DNA of 64,000 nt from Euglena gracilis (taxonomy: Eukaryota > Euglenida > Euglenophyceae > Euglenales). The notes below the pieces were generated by a model. That model was not told where the DNA came from. It was given only the letters and a program-made list of their open reading frames with translations, and ran no database searches. Shown one piece after another: positions 49,627-60,690 of this stretch; within the stretch, counting starts at the first letter, position 1; every line of letters starts with the position of its first letter. Made by a program: the position numbers and the translations under genes. The stretch covers positions 4,462,170 to 4,526,169 of the forward strand of contig CP154956.1 of assembly GCA_039621445.1 (NCBI GenBank), read 5' to 3'.

Positions 49627-50086
49627 CAGGGGGGGGGAAATGCGTTTCGCATTTTTTCGCATTTTTTCGCATTTTTTGCGCATTTTTTCAAATTTTCCAA
49701 AAATGCGCATTTTTGCGCATTTTTTCGCATTTTTTTTGCGCATTTTTTTCATTTTTTTTCAGCGCATTTTTTTGCTTTTTGGCACATTTTTTCGTGATTT
49801 TCCAAAATGTTCGCATTTTTTGACCATTTTTGCAATTTTTTGCAAAAATTTGAAAATTTTCGACTTTTTTTGAAACTTACATTTTCCTCATTATTCTACA
49901 TAATTTCTTCAAATTTGGTGCCATTTTTGCATGTTTTTGGGTAATTTTTGCATTTTCGTGATTTTTGCGCATTTTTTTCTCGGATTTTGCACATTTTTTG
50001 CGCATTTTTTCCAAAAATGCGCATTTTTTGCGCATTTTTTTGCGCATTTTTTCCGAGGCCGGGCGAGCGCATTCCCCCCCCCCCTG
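49627..50086. mobile_element. Non-autonomous TIR element with poly-G termini and 7-bp target duplication
   Basis: The left end is CAGGGGGGGGGAAATGCG and the right end is GAGCGCATTCCCCCCCCCCT G, inverted relative to each other. CAATGTT occurs at 49620-49626 and again at 50087-50093. The 460-bp interior is an array of TTTTGCGCATTTTT and CGCATTTT motifs with no ORF. The same CAGGG start and 7-bp duplication as the element at 45646 suggest a shared transposase. Confidence 0.85.
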
Positions 50087-50093
50087 CAATGTT

Positions 50094-52364
50094 TCATTAC
50101 TGGAGCTCCGTTCAACAATAGATGTAAGTATTTTTGAAGCTTTTTTTGCATACAGGAGAGTTTGTTTCGATTTATGGATCTGAATTCTTTTCCGAATCTG
50201 GATCTGAACTGTTTGTGGCTGACATACCTTCTGCAGAGGTGAGCAGGATGTATAGCATATGCCCGTTCCAGTTTTCACACAGCTATTTTTCAAACCAGAA
50301 AAGCCAGCGCTGTCCGCCCCCTTTGATTAGCAAATTCCAGCTACCGTGGGTGGCGGGGTCTCCTCAATCACCAGACCATCTCGTCTCTACCAAGTTTGGA
50401 GGTGGGGTAGCAGATTAAGCCTCAGTGACAACTTCCCAGCGAAACCTTTTGATGGCTTTTCCAACGCGGCTGGCACACCCAACATGACAACTTTCCGGGG
50501 TTGGGGTGGGCGTGGATTCCATGCCCTGACCTGATGCCCCCACTCCCCCCCGGGCACTGGGATGGCCCCAGGAGGTGATGGCCGTCGACGCTGTGTCCCT
50601 GCGGCCTCACAGGTAGCTGTTTTTTTTATTCGCGGGCATTTCGTTGTATTTGCACATGTCCAACCGTTCTTCCCACCAGAGTTCCCTCGTTGGTCGTGAC
50701 CTGCTTTGGGAGTTTTGTGAGCACTTAGTTTTTAGGGTTCAACAATGCCGAGCAGGCCAATTCAACACAGGAAGGAAAGAACATGAAACGTTACATAATG
50801 TCCTGTACATTGACATAAAATTCGTTCAATCCGTCACCGGATTCGGACGACGATTGTGAGCGTCGCACTGTAAAAAAAAATTCATTTTTCCGATTCGTCA
50901 CTTCATCAAAGGCGGGAATCCTACACCCCTGGTCACAAGTTGGGGGCACTTCCCATTGCGGACTGGACGGAGAGTGACGCCTGCATTTTTGAGAAGGGCG
51001 GGAAACCTGTGGGCATCTGCCCTCCAAAAATATCCCGGAGCCAGCTCTGGGGGGGGATGCCGAGGTGTGACAGGGGAAGAAAAGGCACCCACCCAGCTGC
51101 TCTGGCGGCACACTGCACGTGTGCAGTGCACGACCACATTGACTTAATCTTTCTGACGGCGCAGAGAAAAGTTGTTACCTTCACGCCGTGTGCCCCCCCC
51201 CCCGAATTCTCTATTTGCAAATCACACAAAAACCCAACATGGCCGCTCATTTTGGGCAGCTTTGTTGGGGCCGCTTCTTGAGAGGAACCATTCCTTTGAA
51301 AGAGCGTGGGCGAAGACTTAGAATTTTTGATTAAGGGGGAGGGGAGGGGTCTCACACATGAGTGTGTATCAGCATGTGTATTGCATGCAAATGTATTGGA
51401 TGCACTGCAATCTGATTCATTGTGGTATTTGGACGCCTCAAAGGTTGAATGACACTTAATCTGTCTTTATTTTGTATTTGAGCCTTTTTCGGATGGTTGA
51501 CCCAGTCAACACAAGCACTTTTGCAACCACAAATAACTTGGACAACTGCGGACAGCTACAGGTCAAACGGATGAGACGTTCGCCCTCCAACTGCGGATAA
51601 GCACCGTAAACAGCCTATTCTGATGCATCAATGAAAAATAACGTTTTGTGTCAGCTGCTGTTTCAGCATGTGTCCATACATTTGGAGTATTTTTTTTCAT
51701 TTCTCAAATCCCGTCAGAAGCAGAAACCATGGGCACACATCCCCAAGTTATGACTGTTCAATTTTTTGGTTGATTCCAGCATCAAACAAGGAACACGTTT
51801 CTCCAGCATCAAACAAGGTTCTCAGGGGAAAAAAAGCTTTCCCGTCCCTTCGGCAAAAGACGCCAAGTTTCCTTGCCCATTTTCCCGGTTGATTTTGCGT
51901 TGAATGTGCTGGGACAGCCAAGTTTTTTTAATTTTTATTTTCCTTATTTTTTTTGCATTTTTTTGTATTTCTTTAAGGACCGCCCTGGCCACCACAAGGA
52001 ATGTGGACGGTTGGTTTCCGGGTAAGCAGCTGCGGCAGCTGAACCTCCGTGGGGTCCCCATAGGCCAGTCGTGCCCGGGGAAGCTTCAGGAGTTGAGGGT
52101 TTTCGGCCCAATTTGGGGGTTTTTGGATGGATGGGTGGTGGGTGGGTGGATAGGTGGATAGGTGGGTGCGTCAACCGGATCGTTGGGAGATGGGTTAAGA
52201 AAAGTGGGGGTTGGCGTGGGAAAATAGTGCATTGTGAGTTGTGGGGGGGGGGGCACTCAGCGAATCTGTGGTGATCGTTGGTGCCTCATGTGCGGGTTGC
52301 TGCCGAGCGGTGGCCAGTGGCCGTTCGTCCCCTGGGGGGCAGCCCCCCCCCCCCCCTTGTGCAG
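50094..52364. other. No confident gene; T-rich and C-run sequence
   Basis: Scattered open frames lack recognisable domains. A GC-richer patch at 50920-51160 has frames on both strands with no known family. A third TTTCTTTAAG|GACCGCCC motif lies at 51968-51986, followed by ACCACAAGGAATGTGG and a consensus GTAAGC donor at 52022, so a 44-nt exon is possible but its phase does not fit its neighbours. Confidence 0.4.
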
Positions 52365-52509
52365 TCAGCTGTGCACCCATCCTCGTTGGATAGATCCGCC
52401 GAGTCCTGTCTGCCTTCCAGCCCCTCTGCATCGAGTCGGCTTGCCTCAAAGAGCAACCCGGACCCCACATCCTTCTCGATCAATGACGCCCCCAGCAGAG
52501 AGAGTCAAG
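52365..52509 (+). CDS. Candidate Ser-rich exon (possible cyclase-gene C-terminal tail)
   Basis: A C-run plus TTGTGCAG acceptor and a CAAG|GTGGAC donor enclose SAVHPSSLDRSAESCLPSSP then SASSRLASKSNPDPTSFSIN and DAPSRES. Serine- and proline-rich, low hydrophobicity, typical of a disordered cytoplasmic tail. Phase 0 in fits the exon at 49394, but phase 1 out does not fit the next candidate at 54636. Membership in the same gene is inference. Confidence 0.4.
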
Positions 52510-52554
52510 GTGGACATAAATGCTGGAAAGTGTGTGAGACTCGAAAGTTGAAAA

Positions 52555-53045
52555 CAAGTGTGTGTGTATACATGTGAGTGTAAACCCAAATTTTATTTCA
52601 GTCTTTATCATCTGGGTGGTTGTGTTGGTGTGGGCAGCTGGGCAGGTGGTTGTGGTGGTGTGGGTGGGTGGGTGGTGGGTGGGTGGGTGGGTGGGTGGGT
52701 GGGTGGGTGGGGTGGGTGGGTGTGGGTGGGTGCATGTGGTGGGTGGGGTGTGGTGTGGTGTGTGCGTGTGCGTGTGCGCGTGCGTGCGTGCGTGCGTGCG
52801 TGTGCGTGCATGCGTGTGTGTGTGTGTGTGTGTGTGTGTGCATTGTGCACACAATCAATGATACACATCCAATATGTATCGATCGCATACACAATGATGC
52901 ATGCAGATCAGTACCTACCTGCCCACCCACACACACACACACGTGTACACACACTCACACCCACCCACCCACACACATATGCACACATGCACACACACAT
53001 ATGCGCACGCACACATGCACGCGCGCGCACACACACTCACTCATC
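52555..53045. repeat. GT/GGTG then CA microsatellite, imperfect inverted arrangement
   Basis: (GGTG)n and (GT)n at 52610-52840 are followed at 52920-53040 by (CA)n and (CACC). The two halves are roughly complementary, allowing a long imperfect foldback. Open frames are Val/Cys- and His/Thr-repeat artefacts. Confidence 0.9.
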
Positions 53046-54635
53046 TGTGCAGGTGCACATGAATAGACATGCGTTTTTTGTTGCGCAGGCGGTGATTTTT
53101 TATTTCCTTTGTTTCCCTGACCCTAGGTGCCAAGACCGTGCGCACTTTGCTCCATTTGCACCAACCGGTTCAATTAAGTCATGGGGCAGCCACCCCCACA
53201 GCAGCTGGGAAAGTTTTGTGAAACAACTAGGTGGCGACTTTGGATCATATTTGGCTTTCCCCTGCTGTGGTCTGGCATTGGCCGCCGCACACCGGCCTCG
53301 TTTATGTCCGACCCTAGCCCACCATAATCCCAGGGAGATTCGACCACCCCATTCTTTGAACCCTGGCACCTTTCATCCAACTTCGTTGCGTTTGAATGCC
53401 TGCCATTCCGTTGACTGGTGGCCTCGTCCTCAATGTCATCCCACAATGCACAGGCAGTGTGTTGTATGGCTGTGCATTGACACCAACCTTATTTATTTAT
53501 TTATTTATTTATTGTTTATCATTGAAATCTGCAAACATGCCACTCCTAAAGGTGTCTTACTACCCCCCCCCCCCAAGTGAAGGCAATCGAAAAGGCAGCT
53601 TGCGAGAGCGATTAAGCAGGTCATGAAGCGAAGGGGTGTTGGCCAGACACCATTACATCATTGACTGATGCAATATTTTCTGACACAGTTATTTTAAACT
53701 GTCTCCTACTTCCCTCCAACCCGAGCCAATTTGGTTCTGGGTTTGGGAGATAGGGATAGGGCACAGCATTAGGTTGAGTACCTCCTGTTTTTGGCATTTC
53801 CCCCTTATTTGATATGGGTTCTCCAGATCTCCAGAAAATTCGGAATTATGATTGCTTGAGAGACCACACCAAACCACAAGGAATCACGTAAAATGTCATA
53901 TGCTTCCCCTCCAGCCACACCAAGTTTATTTATTTTATATTAACAGATGCCATTTTTCGGGTCCTCGTCTTTGATCATCCCTCATTCAAAAGCACCCCCC
54001 CCCGTAAAGACGTTGTGTGACACCCCCCCCCCCTCCTAGCCCCACCGATGGTGCCGAAAACTGTTTCTGCCAAATTTTGTTTTTGTTTAGCCAGTCTTTT
54101 GATTGCAAAGTGGCCAGGCGATTGCAAAAAAAAGGGGAGAAAATCTCCAGCAGAAGTATTTCAGTCTTCGCCCCAGGAGTTTATTGGTTTTGCAGGGGAG
54201 ATAATTGACGTCTGCAATTTTCCTCAAATTTCCGCAATTTCCCCGAGTTTCCCCCAAAGTTGAAAGAGCATTTATTTGCTTCAATGTCACACAGGTATGT
54301 TTTTCTGTGGCTGTGTAGCTAGTTGGATCTTACGTTGTATCTCTTTTGGGGTATAGTTCCCAGACTGCAAAATGCATGTTTTTTTGGAATTCTTGGCCAC
54401 ATGACTTTTGCCTTTTTTCGGCCCAAAAGTTTGAAACCTTAAAAGGCAAAATTTTTGTTGTCAAAGGAAATCTGCCTCAAACTTCGAAATTCCTCCAAGC
54501 CAAATTCATTGCTACTTTTGGATCTGGTATTCATTTTCCCGCATTTTCCAACAATGTTATGCTATTCTCCCAAAGGTCCGAAATTGTTTCCCTGCTGAAG
54601 TTATGAGCAGCCCGAACATCATTTTTCTGTTTCAG
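53046..54635. other. No gene recognised; AT-rich family fragment at 54190-54260
   Basis: A (TTTA)n tract lies at 53488-53512. CAATTTTCCTCAAATTTCCG and CAATTTCCCCGAG at 54215-54250 resemble the CCGCAATTT family. Otherwise no structure or coding signal is recognised. Confidence 0.45.
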
Positions 54636-54821
54636 GCACTGCAGACTGATTTGAGATGCAGTCTCTGTGAGGAGGGGGCCGCACCAGCCACTGCACTGTT
54701 CCACCTTCCCCACGCCCTGTTCCCCCGGGGACAACGGCTGGGGTGTCTCATGAATGTCGCTGTCGTGTTAATGCGCCCCCAGCACCACCATCCCCCACCC
54801 TGGAATCGATGCAGCAACGCG
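54636..54821 (+). CDS. Candidate exon with CxxC motif (LRCSLCEEG)
   Basis: The acceptor CATTTTTCTGTTTCAG is strong and the donor GCG|GTCAGT is near consensus; both ends are phase 0 over 62 codons. The peptide reads ALQTDLRCSLCEEGAAPATA then LFHLPHALFPRGQRLGCLMN and VAVVLMRPQHHH. The RCSLCEEG element resembles the first CxxC of a zinc-binding (RING-like) module, but no matching second half is evident. The product is unrecognised. It may be a 3' exon of the cyclase gene or of another gene. Confidence 0.45.
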
Positions 54822-54869
54822 GTCAGTCGTGCCCCCCAAGGCTCCACGTGCCGTTGGTGGGATGACATC

Positions 54870-54905
54870 AAGCATCTTCGATGATGCAGGGCGATGCATT
54901 TGGCT
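54870..54905. repeat. GATGCTGGGCGAT-family 5' end fragment (copy 3)
   Basis: CAAGCATCTTCGATGATGCA followed by GGGCGATGCA matches the left end of copies 1 and 2; the body is absent. Confidence 0.55.
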
Positions 54906-57447
54906 TTTTTGGATTTTCATTGCAAAATAGACCCCAAAACTGACCATATTTACTGCCCCGTCTTTTCACACCCCACATGTGTGGAATTTGACAACTCTTG
55001 AACCATCTATTGCTTAAGGGTTCGCAGACCCCCCCCCCCCAGGGTTCGATATAAGGAGGGCGTAACATGGTTTAGGGGGGGGGGGGGTCCCCCCCCACCC
55101 CCAAATTCAGACAAAAAAAATGTATTTAAAACCTCCCCCCCCCTGGCCCCCCCCCCAAGGGGGTCTAGCGAGTCCAAGTTTTCCAGTATCCAGCAAATTG
55201 GCCATCCAGTGGACCCCCCTGGGTTCCAACAGCTGGCCGTAGACCTCTCCTTTGGACCTCCACGCCAGAGGGAGTCAGGCACCCCCCCCGATGTTGTTGA
55301 TGAAAAGAATCCTGTGTGGAAATAATTTAAGTTGACTTGCCATGTTGCAAGCTGTTCCACAGGGTCTTCTGTACAGTTGCCGCTCCCGGTGGTCCAGACC
55401 ATACCATTGCTTCAGGTGTGTCCGACCCCACCCCTGGGCTGGTTTTTTTCGGAGTCACTGACTGGTTTTTGGCTCCAGATCCCCCCACGGGGCTTGGAAT
55501 TGTGAGCTTTTCCCGGCGCATCTGATTTCAGCATCAACCAGTTTACTATTACTTTGGTTACTTTGCTGTTTCAGGTGTATATTATACCTCAAAAACAGTT
55601 ATCACATTCATCCCTCCCACCCACCCACCTGCCCACCCACCCACTTATTCACTCACTTGCACTCGCGCACACAGACCCGCATTCACACCCTCACACAAGG
55701 ACCTTTCCTCTCTCCTCTCTTCACTTGTGCGATCGCATTGTTCTCCCTTGCGGTGTGCGCCGGCAAGGCTTCCGCTTTCGGCGAGCGCTGCCGCTTTCCA
55801 TGTCCGTCGCGCGAGGTGGCTCCTTACCGGCGGCTGGGGGCACAGCTGTGTCCCGGCGGGCACAATGGACTCGTCAACCTTTGGCAGGGCCGTTCCGTGA
55901 CCTGCAGATCTCCACAAGTGGATCCATTCTTATGCCTACCTTTCCCTGGGACATCTCACAGGGCCTTCCCAAACAGCAAGTTTGGAAACCTCCTAAACTT
56001 CCTGCAGCTGGGGTTATGTCCAAATCCATGGTGCAGGTTTTTTTGACCGGCGACCATTTTTCAGGTACATTTTTGCATTGTTTTCCAGAAATGTGACCGA
56101 CCAGGGGGGGGGGGGGGTGGGGGAATACTGTTAAAATCAGTGACCCGACCCCCCCCCCCCGGGGGGGTCGGGGCATGTATGGTCCCCTTGTATTGGGGGG
56201 GGCGGTGGGTGCAGCTTTTGGTTGGTGGGTTGCGGCTTCATTTCGTGTACTACCTTTTTTTCTTTGCTTTCATCTTTTCCAGTTTCCCATCCCTCCTGCA
56301 CCCACACTTTACATTGTTCTCTATTACCTCCAGTGCTTCACACTCCACCCCACCCACCCACCCACTTTTCCCTCACTCTTTCTCTTATTCATGCCCCGCT
56401 CACACGCCCGCATTCACCCCTCTCTTTCCTCCCCCTTGTCTCTCTTCCCTCACAGCTTTTTCTCTTTCCGCCTCCCCTTCCCCTTTCGGCGTAGCCCGCT
56501 GCACTTTGCTTTTCCTGCGCTTTCCCCTTCCGCCAACCCTCCTTTCCCACCCTTCCTCTTCGCCCTCGTTCTGCAGGCTTGTCCTTGCAGATCTCCACGG
56601 TGACTTTTTGCCTAGTTTCGATACTTTTTTAGCATTTTTCGCTAACTATTTTCTTGTGGGTGAGTCCCTCAGGGATCCCTCCTCCCCCCCCCCGTTAAAT
56701 AAACCCCCCCCATCCCCCCCAGTACCCCGCCTTACGTACTCCGCATTTCCATTTTTGTTTAGTTTGGCATGAACTGCCCAACAGTGGGGTCAAGGTTGCA
56801 AGTGACAGTTTGCATCCAACCTCCGAAGCCGTCCGGTGTCATTTTGTGTCCACTTTCACCCGGCCGGAGCAGACCGGATGTGGGCCCCTATTGGCACGGT
56901 TCAGCATCCAGCCCGCTGGCCCTGAAGGTTGAATGAGGCACCAGCGTTGTCCCTGTGACACTTTGCTGCCCTCGATATTGCTGCCTGCTGTGGTTGCACT
57001 GTGTTGCAATAATGCCGTAAAAACTTTATGAAAAAACCTCCCACCACGACAAACCAAGTTTTGTGCATTGGGCCCAAACAACGCTTTTCTTGAAGCCATG
57101 TTCAAAGAATGTCCTGAACTTTTACCAACGGCATGAGTCAAGTTCCAAAATCTCTTCCATTTCAACAACAGAGAATGGGCATCCTGAAACTAACCAACCG
57201 TGGGGTTGTCGGAGCGCCGTGAGCTGCGGGCCAGGCACCAAAAAATTTTGGCAATTTCGACAAATTTTGTTCAAAATGTGCCAAAATGGCATTTGGGCCA
57301 TTCTTTGGCCAATTTTGGGCTCAAAATTTTTTCGGCCTAGCCTCCAAAATGGTGTCCTCCGACAGGGGGGGGGTTGTTGGACATAGGAGCAGGGGGTCGT
57401 TGGACACAGGGGTCTTTTGAGGGCCCTTCACCCCCCCCCATCCGCAG
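54906..57447. other. No confident gene; C/G-run palindromes and a possible Arg-rich exon
   Basis: C-runs and G-runs dominate 55030-55160 and 56100-56200 (GTGACTGACTGG-family remnants at 55430-55480 and 56085-56175). At 55768 an open + frame reads GFRFRRALPLSMSVARGGSL, with no recognised domain and a weak acceptor. CT-rich CACCCACCCAC tracts lie at 55610-55700 and 56340-56560. Confidence 0.4.
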
Positions 57448-57477
57448 GTGTCCCAGGTGTACGCCAATTGTATTCAT
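57448..57477 (+). CDS. Candidate mini-exon (VSQVYANCIH)
   Basis: A C-rich tract plus ATCCGCAG acceptor and CAT|GTAAAC donor enclose ten codons, VSQVYANCIH. The frame would continue as VNCLQEF if unspliced. Very short, so weak evidence. Confidence 0.25.
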
Positions 57478-58374
57478 GTAAACTGCCTGCAGGAATTCCT
57501 GTTTTTTTTTGTGCTGGCAACCCAAGTTCATATTTGCAATTCTTTGTGATTTTTAATGTGGTGTGCTTCAGAGATTTCGATTCTTTCTGGGGCTCGGACA
57601 GCGATTTCACGGGCTGTGTTTCCTGATGGGTGGGTCAAACAGTGGTTTTGGCAAATGGTTCACCCTCTCTATGCGGAAAGAACATCTGCGTCCGCAACAG
57701 ATGGACCTGCAAATAAACAGGACAAGCAAATGTGGGGGCGATCTGGCTGAGGGGAACAGCGGCGTCAGTGGCGGTTGACTCAAATCGATCACTGTGAATC
57801 CTGGTTCATTTTTTCCACGGAATGTTTTTATCGTGCTGCCCGCTGGAGAACGCTCATATGTGCCGTGTACATACAGCGTCACCGCAAAATTTTCGCAACC
57901 TTAAAAAAAGTCAAGAAAATGATGGACCCAACGCTCCACACAACCCTTCCCAACCTCTGAATGAAAGTCAACTGCTTCTTAATACTGGGGATGCAGCTGG
58001 GCGGAAACACCGCAGGATTGCAGAACGGCATGGAGCACAGGTTTGCATAAATATAATGGCGGTGCAAATGTATTCCTTTGGGTGTATTTCACTGGTCTCA
58101 CACATGGAAACCCGGTGAAGCTGGTGAACCCCGTCCTTTGCAAACCATCCAAAGGAAACTTCAATTTGAGAATCCCGAAGAAAAAAACGCCAAGGGAGTC
58201 AATTTGACGCTGCAACCCCTCCCATCACACCCATCCTATCCGTGGGTTTGATCGGGTCAGGCTTGTCACCGAAGCACTCCCCCAAGCCTGAACTGGGTGG
58301 GAGGTAGTGAATGCAGTTCATCAGTGAATGACAGTGCAAAGCCTGTCTGGCGATGTGTCACAGCGGCATACAAT

Positions 58375-58500
58375 CACTTAGTCACTGGCCGACCTCCCCC
58401 CCGGGGGTGGGTGACTGGTTTTTTCAGATTGACTGACCGGTTTCCCCCCAAAAAAGTGACTGACTGGTTTTTCGAAAAGTGGAGTGACCCCCCCGGGATC
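58375..58500. repeat. GTGACTGACTGG-family dispersed repeat, well preserved copy
   Basis: It contains TTAGTCACTGGCCGACC, a C/G palindrome, GTGACTGGTTTTTTCAGATT, GACTGACCGGTTTCCCCCC and AAAGTGACTGACTGGTTTTT then CGAAAAGTGG. Three internal GACTGRYYGGTTT units run in direct orientation. The clearest other copy is 12900-13000. Confidence 0.8.
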
Positions 58501-58549
58501 AGTAAAAAAAATGTATGATCCAGGGTCATCATTTTTGACCGGTTTTCAG

Positions 58550-58666
58550 GGTGTTAAAATTGCTGGCAAAGCAAATGCAAGCCATCGAGGAAGAGCTCAC
58601 CGCCTGTAAACACTGTTGTGCCCCCTCCTGTGTTCTGACCAAGCACGGCAGGCCCACTGTGCCCTG
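58550..58666 (+). CDS. Candidate terminal exon with leucine-rich helix and Cys cluster
   Basis: After ATTTTTGACCGGTTTTCAG the frame (one leading nucleotide) reads VLKLLAKQMQAIEEELTACK then HCCAPSCVLTKHGRPTVP and a TGA at 58664-58666. The first part is a strong coiled-coil-like helix. Four Cys and a His follow. This looks like a real final exon, but of which gene is unknown; no family is recognised. Confidence 0.4.
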
Positions 58667-60535
58667 AACCCCATGGCCGCATTTTAGTTCTTCTCCCCCT
58701 TCTTCTCCCCCTGGCCTGCTATCCCATCGGGATTTGTTATAAGGCAGGCGTCCGGGCTTTTGGCAGAGATTCATTGAGCTCTGGTGCCCCCCCCTCCGCC
58801 CTCTTCCTGGAATATCCAAAGGTCAAAAATTTTCCTTCTGGCTTCGTGTGCAAAATATCCGGCTCCGTTGCCAATCTTTTTTCCCCAAAATTGCCCCAAA
58901 ATGGTGGTTTTTGGCCGATTTACGGGGCAAACTTTTTCGGTCCGGTGCGAAATGCTGGGACAAGAAAACAGTCATCTGGACCGCACCACTGTCAGGAGCC
59001 CCCCCCCCACCCCCAGTGGACCCAAGGGGTCTGACCAACCCTCAACCCCCCCAGATGGTTTCAGTAATTTAGAACCCCGCCGGATTATTTGGGCACTGCT
59101 TTCAGTGCCTTTTAAAATAAGCCGTACCAATTTTTTTAAACCATCTTTTGGCTTGCCCTCCCCCCAAATTATTCGGGCACCACCAGATGGGACTCTGCCA
59201 CGTCATTTGGAGGTCTTATCGTGAACCCTGTCTGGACCCCCCCCCCAACCTGCCCGGCAGGCCTTACCGAAGGCCGGGCTGGAAACCCGGCTCCAAGAGG
59301 CTTTGGGGCTCCAGTTTGTTTGTTTGTTTGTTTCACCTTTTGGGTGAAAAGTTCCAATCCAGCTGGATTACCAGCCAGGTGCAGCCAGGCAGCTGGTGGA
59401 CCCCCCACCTGCAAGGGGGGGGGTCCAGCCAGCACCCTTTTTCAGTGTGCACATGTTTTCAGCTGGCCGGCTGGACCCCCCGTCAGCCCTGCGCCGTTCC
59501 GGGGCCCACTGCCCACATGTGACATCGGCGCAGGAGACCAGTGTTGGGGCACCAGGATCCTGACACACGCTGCCCTCCCATTTTTTTCCGCCAGCAAGTT
59601 TGATTTTTTTTTAAAGTCACCATATTCCAATATTGCAAGGATCACTTTTTTTGACAATTTGTGTCACACCCAGACCCACCATAACGTGCAAAACCCTACC
59701 TTTGTTTCTGGATTTTTTTTTGTGTTTTTGGAGCACCTGCTCCCCCCTTCTGCTGCCAGCTTTACCCCAGTCTTGCTCTGTTTCCACAATGCGGGGTGGG
59801 GTGGGGGCAGGGATTTTTGGATGCCTTTTTTTAGTTTGGAGGTGGGTGGGAGGGCGGTGTCCTGGCCGTGCAACAAGATGGTTGGGTTCCTGATCAGCTG
59901 TTGGTTGGAGGTGGTCCGACCCACCCCACCCCGATCCACCAGAATCCAACGCCCCCCCCCCCCAAATCCGGTGCGCCAAAATTAGTTAAAAAAATGGTGC
60001 TCATTTTTTGCATATTTTGACCTTACTCAGAGGAATGAATTTAAAGAAAAACCAGTACAGCAGAATTTTCCAAATCGCAGATGAATGTCCGGACCTCAAC
60101 ACAACATAGAGCCGAAGTTATGGATGTTGCAAAAACTTAAGAAAAACACAAGACGTGAAAAATTATGAAACGGTACCACGCGAAGGTAAATAAAACGCAG
60201 TGCACTGTTTTTTTAAGTACGTTGTAAGAAGCGGATAGAACGAACATTTTTTTTTGATTAGAACACCAATTTTCTTTGATTAGAATAAGACTCAATTATA
60301 TTTGAAATAAATTTATTTAAAAATTCACTTCATCCAAAAAAATCATCCTTCCTCTTTTGCTGAAAAAAAAACTGTATAAAAATCCAGTCATATTGCTTCT
60401 CCTTACTTGACCAACTGCCTTGCTGAAAAAAATAAGAGATAATCTTGTCATCTGTGATGTACCCATCAAGAAAGCGGTCTCCATTCGTTTTCCTCCATTC
60501 CCCCTCCATCCCGAGTTTTGAGCCCCTCAAAAGTG
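58667..60535. other. No gene recognised; CCAGGTTATT-family copy at 59080-59190
   Basis: Sequence at 59080-59190 (GGATTATTTGGGCAC, CCATCTTTTGGCTTGCCCTC, TTATTCGGGCACCACC) is a diverged relative of 18830-18990. A (GTTT)n tract lies at 59317-59333. Reverse-strand frames at 59600-59980 show no recognised domain. Confidence 0.5.
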
Positions 60536-60537
60536 CT

Positions 60538-60540
<3 letters not shown>

Positions 60541-60609
<69 letters not shown>

Positions 60610-60646
60610 GCGCGCGCACGCGCACGCATGCACGCATGCACGCTCG

Positions 60647-60685
<39 letters not shown>

Positions 60686-60690
60686 GCGCG
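60541..60690. repeat. CA/CG microsatellite
   Basis: (CA)n, (CG)n, CGCATGCACGCATG steps, then (CA)n and (CG)n again; a likely Z-DNA-prone tract. Confidence 0.97.

Noticed and set aside
52558-53580. 340-codon + strand ORF with Val/Gly/Cys repeats
   Set aside because: It mostly translates GT/GGTG and CA microsatellites; the non-repetitive end shows no known domain.
54636-57500. RING finger assembled from CSLCEEG and NCIHVNCLQEF
   Set aside because: The second half lacks the required last Cys pair spacing, and the exons are 2.6 kb apart with unproven linkage.
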